Below, in pieces: positions 1 to 5,730 of a stretch of DNA of 9,237 nucleotides. The notes beneath the pieces were generated by a model. It searched no databases and was not told the origin of the DNA. It worked only from the letters and a program-made list of their open reading frames with translations. Numbering within the stretch: the first letter of the stretch is position 1; each line of letters begins with the position of its first letter. Made by a program: the position numbers and the translations under genes. Origin of the DNA: DAOMNN01 sp035443825 (lineage in GTDB: Bacteria > Pseudomonadota > Gammaproteobacteria > Burkholderiales > Rhodocyclaceae); the NCBI GenBank assembly GCA_035443825.1, contig DAOMNN010000102.1:1-9237 (forward strand), in the 5' to 3' direction.

Positions 1-267
1 CTCGACGAACCGTCGAACGATCTCGACGTCGAGACGCTGCGCGCGCTCGAGGACGCGCTGCTCGAATTCGCCGGCTGCGCGCTCGTGATCAGCCATGACC
101 GCTGGTTCCTGGACCGCATCTGCACCCATATCCTCGCGGCCGAAGGCGATTCGCAATGGACCTTCTTCGCCGGCAACTACCAGGAATACGAGGACGACAA
201 GAAGAAGCGCCTCGGTGAGGAAGGCGCCAAGCCGAAGCGCATCCGCTACAAGCCGATCACGCGCTGA
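1..267 (+). CDS. ettA: EttA, energy-dependent translational throttle ABC-F ATPase (C-terminal end only)
   Basis: The reading frame is open from the first base, so the gene starts outside the window; only the last 88 residues are seen. They begin in the second nucleotide-binding domain at the Walker B/D-loop stretch LDEPSNDLD and continue through the H-switch in VISHDRWFLD (His at visible residue 32). The tail has the EttA pattern of GNYQEYEDDKKKRLG followed by RIRYKPITR. EttA is a cytoplasmic ABC-F protein without membrane segments; it binds the ribosomal E site and gates entry into elongation according to the ATP/ADP ratio. The Walker B extension has Ser where ABC-F proteins usually have Thr (LDEPTNDLD), a conservative change. 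The product ends at a TGA at 265-267, with the next gene starting 11 bases later, so co-transcription is possible. Identity as EttA rather than another ABC-F protein rests on the C-terminal tail and is fairly certain. Confidence 0.93.
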   Translation, partial: LDEPSNDLDVETLRALEDALLEFAGCALVISHDRWFLDRICTHILAAEGDSQWTFFAGNYQEYEDDKKKRLGEEGAKPKRIRYKPITR

Positions 268-278
268 GGGTGGTGGGC

Positions 279-959
279 ATGCCGGCCGGGTCGGGCACTT
301 CGACGCGCCGCCCGGTCCGCGTGCACGCAATTCTCATCCACGGCATGGGGCGCACACCGCTGTCGATGCTGCGCCTCGCGTCGCGGCTGCGTGAAGCGGG
401 AATGCAGACGTCCCTGTTCGGCTATTCCGTGACCTTCGAACGCTTCGAGCGCTGTCGGCAACGGCTGGAGCGCTTCATCGCGGCGCGCTGCGGATCCGAT
501 CCATTCGTGATCGTGGCGCACTCGCTCGGGAGCGTGCTTGCACGAGCCGCCCTCGCCGACAAGCGCCACCAGCCGCTGGCGTACTTCTTTCTCGCACCCC
601 CGACGCGTGCGTGCCGAGCGGCGCGCTTCTTCGCGCCGCGCCTGCCCTATCGCCTGCTGACCGGCGAGATGGGCCAATTGCTGGCCGATGCGCAATTCAT
701 GGATGCGTTACCGATGCCCGAAGTGCCCACCCGGGTCTATGCCGGGACGCGGGGGCTCCCAAGGCGCTGGTCGCCCTTCGGCGAGCAGACCAACGACGGC
801 ATCCTGACGCTCGACGAAACCGCACTGCCGCGCGCAGGGGTGGTGACCGTAGCGGCGACGCATACCTTCATCATGAATTCCCGGCAGGTCGCGACGGACA
901 TCATTCGCACCACGCGGGCGCTCGCCGACGAGGTGCGATCGCCTGAAGACGACGGTTGA
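279..959 (+). CDS. Small alpha/beta hydrolase, lipase/PGAP1-like
   Basis: The product has 226 residues and no signal peptide or membrane segment, so it is probably cytoplasmic. An alpha/beta hydrolase fold is indicated by the first strand and oxyanion turn AILIHGMGR (residues 17-25). The nucleophile elbow is VAHSLGS (Ser82), an A-H-S-L-G variant of GxSxG. A likely acid is Asp173 in TNDGIL and a likely base is His195 in AATHTF. The order and spacing fit esterases or lipases that act on small acyl chains; the substrate is unknown. I chose ATG at 279 because GAGGG at 266-270 lies 8 bases upstream; in-frame GTG codons at 270 and 273 would overlap that site. It follows ettA by 11 bases and may share its transcript, though no functional link is evident. 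It converges on the 2-hydroxyacid dehydrogenase gene, with 36 bases between the stop codons. Fold assignment is firm; function is not. Confidence 0.82.
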   Translation: MPAGSGTSTRRPVRVHAILIHGMGRTPLSMLRLASRLREAGMQTSLFGYSVTFERFERCRQRLERFIAARCGSDPFVIVAHSLGSVLARAALADKRHQPLAYFFLAPPTRACRAARFFAPRLPYRLLTGEMGQLLADAQFMDALPMPEVPTRVYAGTRGLPRRWSPFGEQTNDGILTLDETALPRAGVVTVAATHTFIMNSRQVATDIIRTTRALADEVRSPEDDG

Positions 960-998
960 CCGCCGCGTCGTTTGCCGATCGCGGCCGCGAACCGGTCA
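957..998. terminator. Dyad spanning two convergent stop codons, possible bidirectional terminator
   Basis: TGACCG at 957-962 and CGGTCA at 993-998 are inverted copies, and each contains the stop codon of one convergent gene. Between them lies a perfect 12-base palindrome, TCGCGGCCGCGA, at 979-990. Together they could fold on either transcript. No T-run follows on either strand, so a classical Rho-independent terminator is not shown. GC-rich dyads of this size occur by chance in such DNA. Confidence 0.25.
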
Positions 999-1976
999 GC
1001 CGCGAAAGCACTCCGGGTTGAGCAGGTTGGGCGGGCGCTGTCCGCCAAGCGCGGCGATCAGGTTGTCGGCCGCCAGCATCGCCATCGCCAGGCGTGTTGC
1101 CCGCGTGGAAGAGCCGATGTGGGGAGTCAGCACGACGTTGTCGAGTTCGAAGAAACGCGGGTCGAGCGCCGGTTCGTTCTCGAACACGTCGAGCCCCGCA
1201 CCGGCGATGCGCCTGGACTGCAGCGCCTCGATCAGTGCGTCGTCGTCGACGATGCCCCCGCGGGCGATATTGACGAGATGGGCCGTGGGCTTCATCTGCG
1301 CAATTTCGGCCGCACCGATGACATGATGCGTCTCGGGGGTGTAAGGCAGCAGCAGAACGAGAAAATCGGCCTCGCGCAACAGCACGTCCTTGCTTACCCA
1401 GGTCGCATTGCACGCCTGCGCCTGATCGGGCGGCAACTGCGAACGATTGTGGTAGATCACGCGCATTTCGAAGCCGGCGGCACGTCGCGCCACGGCCTGA
1501 CCGATGCGGCCCATGCCCAGAATGCCGAGGGTGGCGTGATGGATGTCGTTCCCGTACCACTCGTCATGGAACTTCCAACCCTTCCAGCCACTGTTCCGCA
1601 CCCATTTGTCGGCAGCGACGATACGGCGTCCCGACGCCAGCAGCAGGGCCCAGGCAGTGTCCGCCGTCGTGTCGTTGAGCACTCCCGGCGTGTTCGTCGC
1701 CATCACGCCGGCAGCGGTGATCGCCGCGAGGTCGAAGTTGTTGTACCCCACTGCGACGTTGCACACGGCCTTCAGGCCGGGCGCCGCCGCCAGGATCGGA
1801 GCTTCGATGCGATCGGACAGCAAGGTGATGGCACCCACCTTGTCGGAAAGGCGCGCGGCCAACGCGTCGGGCGAAAGCGCCGCATCCTGGTCGTTGTAGT
1901 CCACGTCGAAGTGCGGCGAAAGGCGTTCGATCACCTCGGGGAATACGGCGCGCGTAACGAGAATCTTCGGTTTGAT
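996..1976 (-). CDS. D-2-hydroxyacid dehydrogenase, GhrB-like (glyoxylate/hydroxypyruvate reductase type)
   Basis: This is a soluble NAD(P)H-dependent oxidoreductase that interconverts 2-oxo and D-2-hydroxy acids. With the start proposed here it has 326 residues, normal for the family. The Rossmann motif is GMGRIG at 154-159. Catalytic residues are Arg239 (NIARGG), Glu268 (FENEP) and His286 (TPHIGSSTRATR). The second strand ends in YHNR, with no acidic residue, which favours NADP(H). Overall pattern resembles GhrB, but close relatives use other 2-oxo acids, so the substrate is open. The first canonical start in frame is GTG at 1934, which would remove the first strand KPKILVTRA that the family has. 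A strong Shine-Dalgarno (AAGGAGGAT, 1983-1991) sits 8 bases before an ATC codon at 1974-1976, exactly where homologues have Met. An in-frame TGA lies two codons upstream of that ATC. It is the last gene of the leftward operon, 3 bases after the small membrane protein gene. Confidence 0.92.
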   Translation of the reverse strand: MKPKILVTRAVFPEVIERLSPHFDVDYNDQDAALSPDALAARLSDKVGAITLLSDRIEAPILAAAPGLKAVCNVAVGYNNFDLAAITAAGVMATNTPGVLNDTTADTAWALLLASGRRIVAADKWVRNSGWKGWKFHDEWYGNDIHHATLGILGMGRIGQAVARRAAGFEMRVIYHNRSQLPPDQAQACNATWVSKDVLLREADFLVLLLPYTPETHHVIGAAEIAQMKPTAHLVNIARGGIVDDDALIEALQSRRIAGAGLDVFENEPALDPRFFELDNVVLTPHIGSSTRATRLAMAMLAADNLIAALGGQRPPNLLNPECFRG

Positions 1977-1979
1977 GGC

Positions 1980-2147
1980 TCAATCCTCCTTGCCACGGAC
2001 GGTTTCATAGAACTCGTAAGCCACCGTGCCGATACCGATCAGCACGATGACGACCAGCGAAATCTCCTTGGTCTTGAGAATGGGCGGCAACAGAAACACG
2101 ACGGCCATGGCCAGACCGAGCAAGCCGGCAAACAGTTTGAAGCTCAT
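1980..2147 (-). CDS. Small two-helix membrane protein, function unknown
   Basis: An ATG at 2147 opens a 55-residue frame ending in TGA at 1980. I do not recognise a named family. The protein has two hydrophobic segments, about residues 5-23 (LFAGLLGLAMAVVFLLPP region) and 31-45 (SLVVIVLIGIGTVAY), joined by a short basic-acidic turn ILKTKE. The C-terminal tail EFYETVRGKED is charged. This predicts a helical hairpin in the inner membrane. It sits 13 bases after the amidase stop and 3 bases before the dehydrogenase start, so it is almost certainly translated as part of the operon. A weak Shine-Dalgarno, AAGGGA, lies 9 bases upstream. Its coding nature is supported by the tight packing, the codon-regular hydrophobic pattern and the use of its last codons as the next gene's ribosome site. 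It could be an accessory of the TRAP permease or a membrane anchor for an enzyme; both are guesses. Confidence 0.78.
   Translation of the reverse strand: MSFKLFAGLLGLAMAVVFLLPPILKTKEISLVVIVLIGIGTVAYEFYETVRGKED
1985..1991 (-). promoter_or_regulatory. Strong ribosome binding site that argues for an ATC start
   Basis: On the - strand this reads AAGGAGG, near-perfect complementarity to the 16S rRNA 3' end. It lies inside the last codons of the upstream 55-residue protein (Lys-Glu-Asp-stop). The spacing from GGAGG to the ATC codon at 1976-1974 is 8 bases, which is ideal. The spacing to the GTG at 1934 is 50 bases, too far for direct use. It therefore decides the start of the dehydrogenase. Confidence 0.7.
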
Positions 2148-2160
2148 TGTCGATTATCCC

Positions 2161-3495
2161 TTACTCAGCCGACGCCAACGAGTGCATGAGCCAACGAGCA
2201 GTGCGCAGCAGGCGCGCATCGTCGCCCTTCCGGCCCACGAGCTGCACGCCCACCGGCAAGCCGTTCTCCGCCCGCAGCAGCGGCAGGTTGATGGACGGCA
2301 TCCCGCAGAACGTCCACAAGGTGCAGAACATCGGACTGCCGGTAGAGTCCAGGCCGCGTGGCGCAGGACCATGCGCCGCGGGCGTCAGGATCGCATCGAA
2401 TCGATCGAACAGTTCGTCGATGGATGCGGTGATCTGATCGATGCGCGCCGCCGCACGCAGGTAGTCGACCGCGGCGACGTTGCGGCCGCGCTCGACCTGC
2501 TCGCGCAGGCTGTCGGACATGCCGCTTGCGCCCTTTTCGTAGTCCGCCTCGAAGCTGGAGGCGATGTCCGCTTCCATCACGGTCCGGTGCCAGTCGAGCA
2601 CCTGTGCGGATGACTCCGGCAGGATGAATTCGCCCACACGATCACCCAGATGAGCGGTGAGTTCCTCGAACCCGCCACGGACGTCCTCTTCAAGTTCGTC
2701 CCACCAGGGCGTGCGAATCAGCGCCAGCCCAGGCGTCAGCGGCGGTTCCTCCTCGCAGATGCGAAGCATCGGATTGGTCGCCCGGGGCTGCATGGCTGCG
2801 TCGTCCGGATCGAACGTGGCGAGCACTTCGCCAAGCAGGGCCAGGTCCTCGACGCTGCGCGCGAAGAAGCCCGGCTGATCGAGCCGTTCCGACTGCCGCA
2901 GAATGCCGCGACACGAAATCGTACCGCGGCTCGGCTTGAAACCGAACACCCCGCAAAACGCCGCCGGACGGATCACTGAACCGTTGGTCTGGGTACCCAG
3001 CGCCAGAGGCACCATGCCCGCGGCAACGGCGGCGGCCGAGCCGCTCGACGAGCCACCCGGCGTGTGTTCAGGGTTGTGCGGATTGCGTGTCTTGCCCGGC
3101 GCGTAGGTAGCGAATTCGGTCGTGACGGTCTTGCCCAGGATGACCGCCCCGGCCGCGCGCAGCAACTCGACAACCTTGGCGTCGTACCATGGATGCCGGC
3201 CCGAGTGCAGCGGGGTACCGTCCTCGGTCGGCATGTCGGCGGTGTCGATGATGTCCTTGATCCCGACGGGAACGCCGTGCAGCGAACCAACTGGCTTGCC
3301 TGCGGCACGCCGTTCATCGGCACGACGCGCCTGCCCCAGCGCGTGCTCGGGATCCAGGTACGCCCAGGCCTGCACTTCGGGCTCGCGCGCCTCGATCTGC
3401 GCCAGACAGGCGCGCACCAGATCCACGGCACTGAACAGTCCATCGCGAACGCCCTGTGCGGCCTGGCGTGCGGACAACCAGTTCAATCCTTCCAT
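2161..3495 (-). CDS. Amidase-signature family hydrolase
   Basis: The product is a 444-residue soluble enzyme of the amidase signature superfamily (relatives include GatA, allophanate hydrolase and AtzE). The Ser-cisSer-Lys triad is visible: Lys80 in GVPVGIKD, cis-Ser149 in PGGSSSGSAAA and nucleophile Ser173 in TQTNGSVIRPA. The spacings of 24 between the serines and 69 from Lys to cis-Ser match the family. The oxyanion stretch has Asn171 where many members have Gly (TQTGGS). These enzymes hydrolyse C-N bonds in amides, carbamates or ureas, releasing ammonia or an amine; the substrate cannot be read from sequence. There is no signal peptide, so it acts in the cytoplasm on imported material. ATG at 3495 fits the usual N-terminus (LSARQAAQGVRDG); its Shine-Dalgarno is weak. 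It stands 189 bases behind dctM and 13 bases before the small membrane protein. An allophanate or Glu-tRNA(Gln) role is unlikely given the neighbours. Confidence 0.92.
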   Translation of the reverse strand: MEGLNWLSARQAAQGVRDGLFSAVDLVRACLAQIEAREPEVQAWAYLDPEHALGQARRADERRAAGKPVGSLHGVPVGIKDIIDTADMPTEDGTPLHSGRHPWYDAKVVELLRAAGAVILGKTVTTEFATYAPGKTRNPHNPEHTPGGSSSGSAAAVAAGMVPLALGTQTNGSVIRPAAFCGVFGFKPSRGTISCRGILRQSERLDQPGFFARSVEDLALLGEVLATFDPDDAAMQPRATNPMLRICEEEPPLTPGLALIRTPWWDELEEDVRGGFEELTAHLGDRVGEFILPESSAQVLDWHRTVMEADIASSFEADYEKGASGMSDSLREQVERGRNVAAVDYLRAAARIDQITASIDELFDRFDAILTPAAHGPAPRGLDSTGSPMFCTLWTFCGMPSINLPLLRAENGLPVGVQLVGRKGDDARLLRTARWLMHSLASAE

Positions 3496-3592
3496 GTTAT
3501 CGACTCGCCCCAGTTACCGCAGATATGCTCGAACAGCCAGAACGCCAGCAGCGGGACGGTATGGATAGCTACACATCATCCGCACCTCTCAG

Positions 3593-3658
3593 GCGCTCGT
3601 CGACGAAGCGCGGCCCCCTGAAAACCACGCTTGAAGCACGCGTCAGTTTCAGGGGGCC
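3593..3658 (-). repeat. Two adjoining stem-loops between dctM and the amidase gene
   Basis: A perfect 13-base inverted repeat pairs CGGCCCCCTGAAA (3611-3623) with TTTCAGGGGGCCG (3647-3659), enclosing 23 bases that can themselves pair (ACGC 3627-3630 with GCGT 3640-3643). Directly next to it, 3593-3611 can form a second stem, GCGCTCGT with ACGAAGCGC, with one bulged base. They lie 26 bases past the dctM stop in the direction of transcription. No T-run follows on the - strand, so a classical Rho-independent terminator is not shown. An mRNA-stabilising or partial-termination structure separating permease and enzyme genes is the best reading. Confidence 0.65.
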
Positions 3659-3684
3659 GGGGATCATGCTGTCACAGTCAGTCG

Positions 3685-4218
3685 TCAGTTATACAGATAT
3701 CCCGGCAACCACAGCCCGATCGCAGGGAAGGTGTAGTAGAGGATCATGGCGACGAACACCATCGCCAGCATCGGCAATATCCCCATGAAGATCTGCGTGA
3801 GCTGCAACTGNNNNNNNNNNNNNNNNNNNNNNNNNNNNNNNNNNNNNNNNNNNNNNNNNNNNNNNNNNNNNNNNNNNNNNNNNNNNNNNNNNNNNNNNNN
3901 NNNNNNNNNNAGGCTTGCCACCGCCAACGATCCCGGCACCCTGCTCAGGGCAAGCTGCAGGCTTCGGAACAGGCGGTCGAGCACGTTGGCACGTTCGACC
4001 AGATAGCCCATGAACAGGAACAACGGCACTGCGATCAGGACGTCGTTGGACATGACGCCGTAGGTGCGTTGTACCAGCAACGAAAAGATGATGTCGCCGA
4101 TCGCGAAGTAGCCGAAGCCGAGCGCAAGCGCGATCAGTGTGAATGCGACGGGAAAGCCGAGCAGAATCGTGACGATGAAAATGCTGAGCATCAGGATGCC
4201 GAGTTCGGGATTGCTCAT
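3685..4218 (-). CDS. dctM: TRAP transporter large permease DctM (middle lost in an assembly gap)
   Basis: DctM is the 12-helix membrane subunit that moves substrate in TRAP transporters, driven by an ion gradient. The visible N-terminal part (102 residues) starts MSNPELGILMLS and contains GFPVAFTLIALALGFG and the family stretch SNDVLIAVPLFLFMGYLVERA. The visible C-terminal part (41 residues) has the last helix, MGILPMLAMVFVAMILYYTFP, and ends LPGYLYN. Family members have roughly 425-460 residues, so nearly 300 residues are missing; the 100 N are a placeholder and the true gap is probably near 0.9 kb. That the two parts share a frame across 100 N is chance. The ATG overlaps the dctQ stop in ATGA (4215-4218), implying translational coupling, and GGAGG lies 6-7 bases upstream. 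The style fits the mannitol/chloroaromatic (FcbT3-like) group, judged by eye. Confidence 0.9.
   Translation of the reverse strand: MSNPELGILMLSIFIVTILLGFPVAFTLIALALGFGYFAIGDIIFSLLVQRTYGVMSNDVLIAVPLFLFMGYLVERANVLDRLFRSLQLALSRVPGSLAVASXXXXXXXXXXXXXXXXXXXXXXXXXXXXXXXXXXQLQLTQIFMGILPMLAMVFVAMILYYTFPAIGLWLPGYLYN
3811..3910. other. Assembly gap, 100 N, inside dctM
   Basis: Exactly 100 N is a customary placeholder for a gap of unknown length. Comparing the two visible ends of DctM with the family's usual size suggests the missing DNA is several times longer than 100 bases. Confidence 0.97.
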
Positions 4219-4793
4219 TTCGTCCCTCCGTCGGCCATGCCCAGTTCCAGTGCGTCCTCACCGATCTCCCGCACGTCATGGACGCGTGCCGGCCATTTGC
4301 CCGTTCCGATCGCAATCGCGCAACGGATGATCTCGGCGATGCCCTGCAGGCCAAGAAAAACGCCACTCAGCGGAATCAATGCCTTGAAGTGATACAAGGG
4401 CGGGCCTGCGGGGCTGTAGGGGCTGCGCTCACCCATCTTCCAGGCCACTTCGGCAAAGTTGTAGCCGGCATAGACCAGCGCCGCGACGGCGGGCATGAAG
4501 AAAACGATGAAAAGAACCAGATCGATCGAGGCTTGCACGCGCACCGGGAAGAGGCGGTAGATGACATCGGCCCGGACATGCGAATGCGTGGCAAGCGCAT
4601 AGGCTCCGGCCATGATGAACAGTGCACCGTAGAGGATGTACCCCACGTCGTAGGCCCAGCCCGTCGGCTGGTGTATCACGTAGCGCATGAACACTTCGTA
4701 ACAGACGACCCCGGTGAGAAACACGACGCACCAGGCGAACAACTTTCCCGACCAGATGCTGAGGTGGTCGATCAGTAACAGAAACCGCTGCAT
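4215..4793 (-). CDS. dctQ: TRAP transporter small permease DctQ
   Basis: The product has 192 residues and the four hydrophobic segments expected of DctQ, at about 18-38, 47-68, 89-112 and 137-160. Family hallmarks include the first-helix end EVFMRYVIHQPTGWAYD (33-49), the stretch LYGALFIMAGAYALATHSHVRADVIY (54-79) and the last helix LIPLSGVFLGLQGIAEIIR. DctQ is the inner-membrane partner of DctM and helps dock the binding protein. I chose ATG at 4793 because GGAGG sits 6 bases upstream; another in-frame ATG at 4823 would swallow that site and add ten non-conserved residues. The stop overlaps the dctM start by four bases. Upstream, 172 bases containing two large stem-loops separate it from dctP. 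Pattern fits the FcbT2/COG4665-like small permeases; it is intact. Confidence 0.93.
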   Translation of the reverse strand: MQRFLLLIDHLSIWSGKLFAWCVVFLTGVVCYEVFMRYVIHQPTGWAYDVGYILYGALFIMAGAYALATHSHVRADVIYRLFPVRVQASIDLVLFIVFFMPAVAALVYAGYNFAEVAWKMGERSPYSPAGPPLYHFKALIPLSGVFLGLQGIAEIIRCAIAIGTGKWPARVHDVREIGEDALELGMADGGTK

Positions 4794-4878
4794 GAACTTC
4801 CTCCACGGATGGAACACCTGCATCCAGAGACGACGTGCCGCTCAAACTCGCGCCAACGTCCTGCACCAATAACGAGAA

Positions 4879-4925
4879 CATCATGACGTATCCGGCGAGC
4901 ACAGTGTGCCGAATACGTCATGATG
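4879..4925 (-). repeat. 18-base stem-loop between dctP and dctQ (second hairpin after dctP)
   Basis: CATCATGACGTATCCGGC (4879-4896) and GCCGAATACGTCATGATG (4908-4925) are inverted copies with an 11-base loop. The single mismatch, positions 4892 and 4912, is C-A on the + strand but becomes a G-U wobble in leftward RNA, so the stem is fully paired only in the transcript of the TRAP operon. The bases that follow on the - strand are moderately T-rich (TTCTCGTTATT). It could act as a partial terminator or as a 3' block protecting dctP mRNA. Confidence 0.75.
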
Positions 4926-4958
4926 CCGCTGCGGGCGGGCAAGAACCGCCCGCAGCGG
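4926..4958 (-). repeat. 13-base perfect GC-rich stem-loop just after dctP
   Basis: CCGCTGCGGGCGG (4926-4938) pairs perfectly with CCGCCCGCAGCGG (4946-4958) around a 7-base loop. It starts 7 bases after the dctP stop and abuts the next stem-loop without a spacer. No T-run lies directly behind it, because the neighbouring stem starts there. Placement fits stabilisation of the binding-protein message, as is known between binding-protein and permease genes of several uptake operons. Confidence 0.78.
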
Positions 4959-4965
4959 GTCTGCT

Positions 4966-5730
4966 TCAGAGAATGATCGAATCAGCCGTGGGCTTGCGGC
5001 CGAAGAAGTGCTCGTAAGCAGGTTCCTTGGGCGTATTTCCCTCGAGGTGGTATGCGACCGTCTTCTCGCAGAAGGCACGCTGCGAGTCGATGACCTTCTT
5101 GAAGAAGGGGTTTGCTCCCGATTCGCGCTCGATGACCACGTCCCAGGCCTTGAGTTGCGCCTCGAGAATCGAGTCAGGGGTAATGTAGGTCTGAAGCCCC
5201 TGCTCCTTGCGCATGCCTTCGAGGTCGGCCGGATAGCGCTGCATCGCCTTCCAGTACATGTCGGAGGACGTTGCCTCGGTCGCGTACTTGATGATGGCCT
5301 GCAATTCGGCCGGCAAGGCGTTGAACTTGGTGCGGTTGAAGATGATCTCGAACGCTTCGGCATCCTGGTGATAGCTGCGCAGCATCCACGTCTTGCTCAC
5401 GTCGGTGAAGCCCAGCAGTCGATCCGACGACGGGTTGTTGAACTCGGCCCCGTCGAGCAGACCGCGATCGAGAGCCGGCACGATGTCGCCGCCGCCCATG
5501 ATGGTGACCGCGGCGCCGAACTCCCTCATCAGGTCCGCTGCCAGACCGACCGTACGATACTTCAGGCCTTTCAGCTGATCCGCCGATTTGATCGGCTCCT
5601 TGAACCACCCCAGCGCCTGGGTCGGCATCGGGCCGGTGAGGAAGCCCACCAGATCCAGCTTCAGGATGTCGTGCATCAACTCATTGTAGAGTTCGTTGCC
5701 GCCGCCGTATTTCTGCCACGCGAGGAACTG
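4966..5730 (-). CDS. dctP: TRAP transporter substrate-binding protein DctP (N-terminus lost in an assembly gap)
   Basis: DctP is the periplasmic protein that captures the substrate and hands it to DctQM. The visible 254 residues are the C-terminal two thirds. They include the conserved Arg of TRAP binding proteins in KGLKYRTVG (visible residue 59), which in the family binds the substrate carboxylate. Also present is VPALDRGLLDGAEFNNPSSD (84-103), whose Glu-Phe replaces the Glu-Trp seen in 2-oxoacid binders such as TakP. The remaining helix-rich tail ends ADSIIL. Family length is about 360 residues, so roughly 100, including the export signal, are missing. The frame reopens past the gap to a GTG at 5892, but those 20 residues (rich in Arg, Lys, Asp, Glu) do not resemble a signal peptide, so the real start is unknown. 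Group resemblance is to the mannitol/chloroaromatic (COG4663-like) binders; the ligand is not predictable beyond a carboxylate. Confidence 0.92.
   Translation of the reverse strand, partial: QFLAWQKYGGGNELYNELMHDILKLDLVGFLTGPMPTQALGWFKEPIKSADQLKGLKYRTVGLAADLMREFGAAVTIMGGGDIVPALDRGLLDGAEFNNPSSDRLLGFTDVSKTWMLRSYHQDAEAFEIIFNRTKFNALPAELQAIIKYATEATSSDMYWKAMQRYPADLEGMRKEQGLQTYITPDSILEAQLKAWDVVIERESGANPFFKKVIDSQRAFCEKTVAYHLEGNTPKEPAYEHFFGRKPTADSIIL

Noticed and set aside
972..2189. A long open frame of about 405 codons on the + strand opposite the dehydrogenase
   Set aside because: It mirrors a well-supported gene with catalytic motifs on the - strand. Its composition (Arg-, Gly- and Gln-rich, no recognisable domain) is typical of an antisense shadow in GC-rich DNA, and it runs across two - strand genes.
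3483..3575. A 29-codon open stretch on the - strand ending over the amidase start (contains PLLAFWLFEHICGNWGE)
   Set aside because: It looks protein-like because of several Trp and hydrophobic residues, but it has no ATG, GTG or TTG start and a TGA bounds it upstream. It may be a remnant, but chance is more likely.
4794..4823. Upstream ATG at 4823 as the dctQ start
   Set aside because: It would place the strong GGAGG site inside the coding region and add ten residues before the conserved N-terminus.
3800..5730. Both N runs are preceded by the same five bases (AACTG), suggesting a shared repeat end
   Set aside because: Five bases are too few. Longer flanks differ and the right-hand flanks share only AG, so coincidence is the simpler view.
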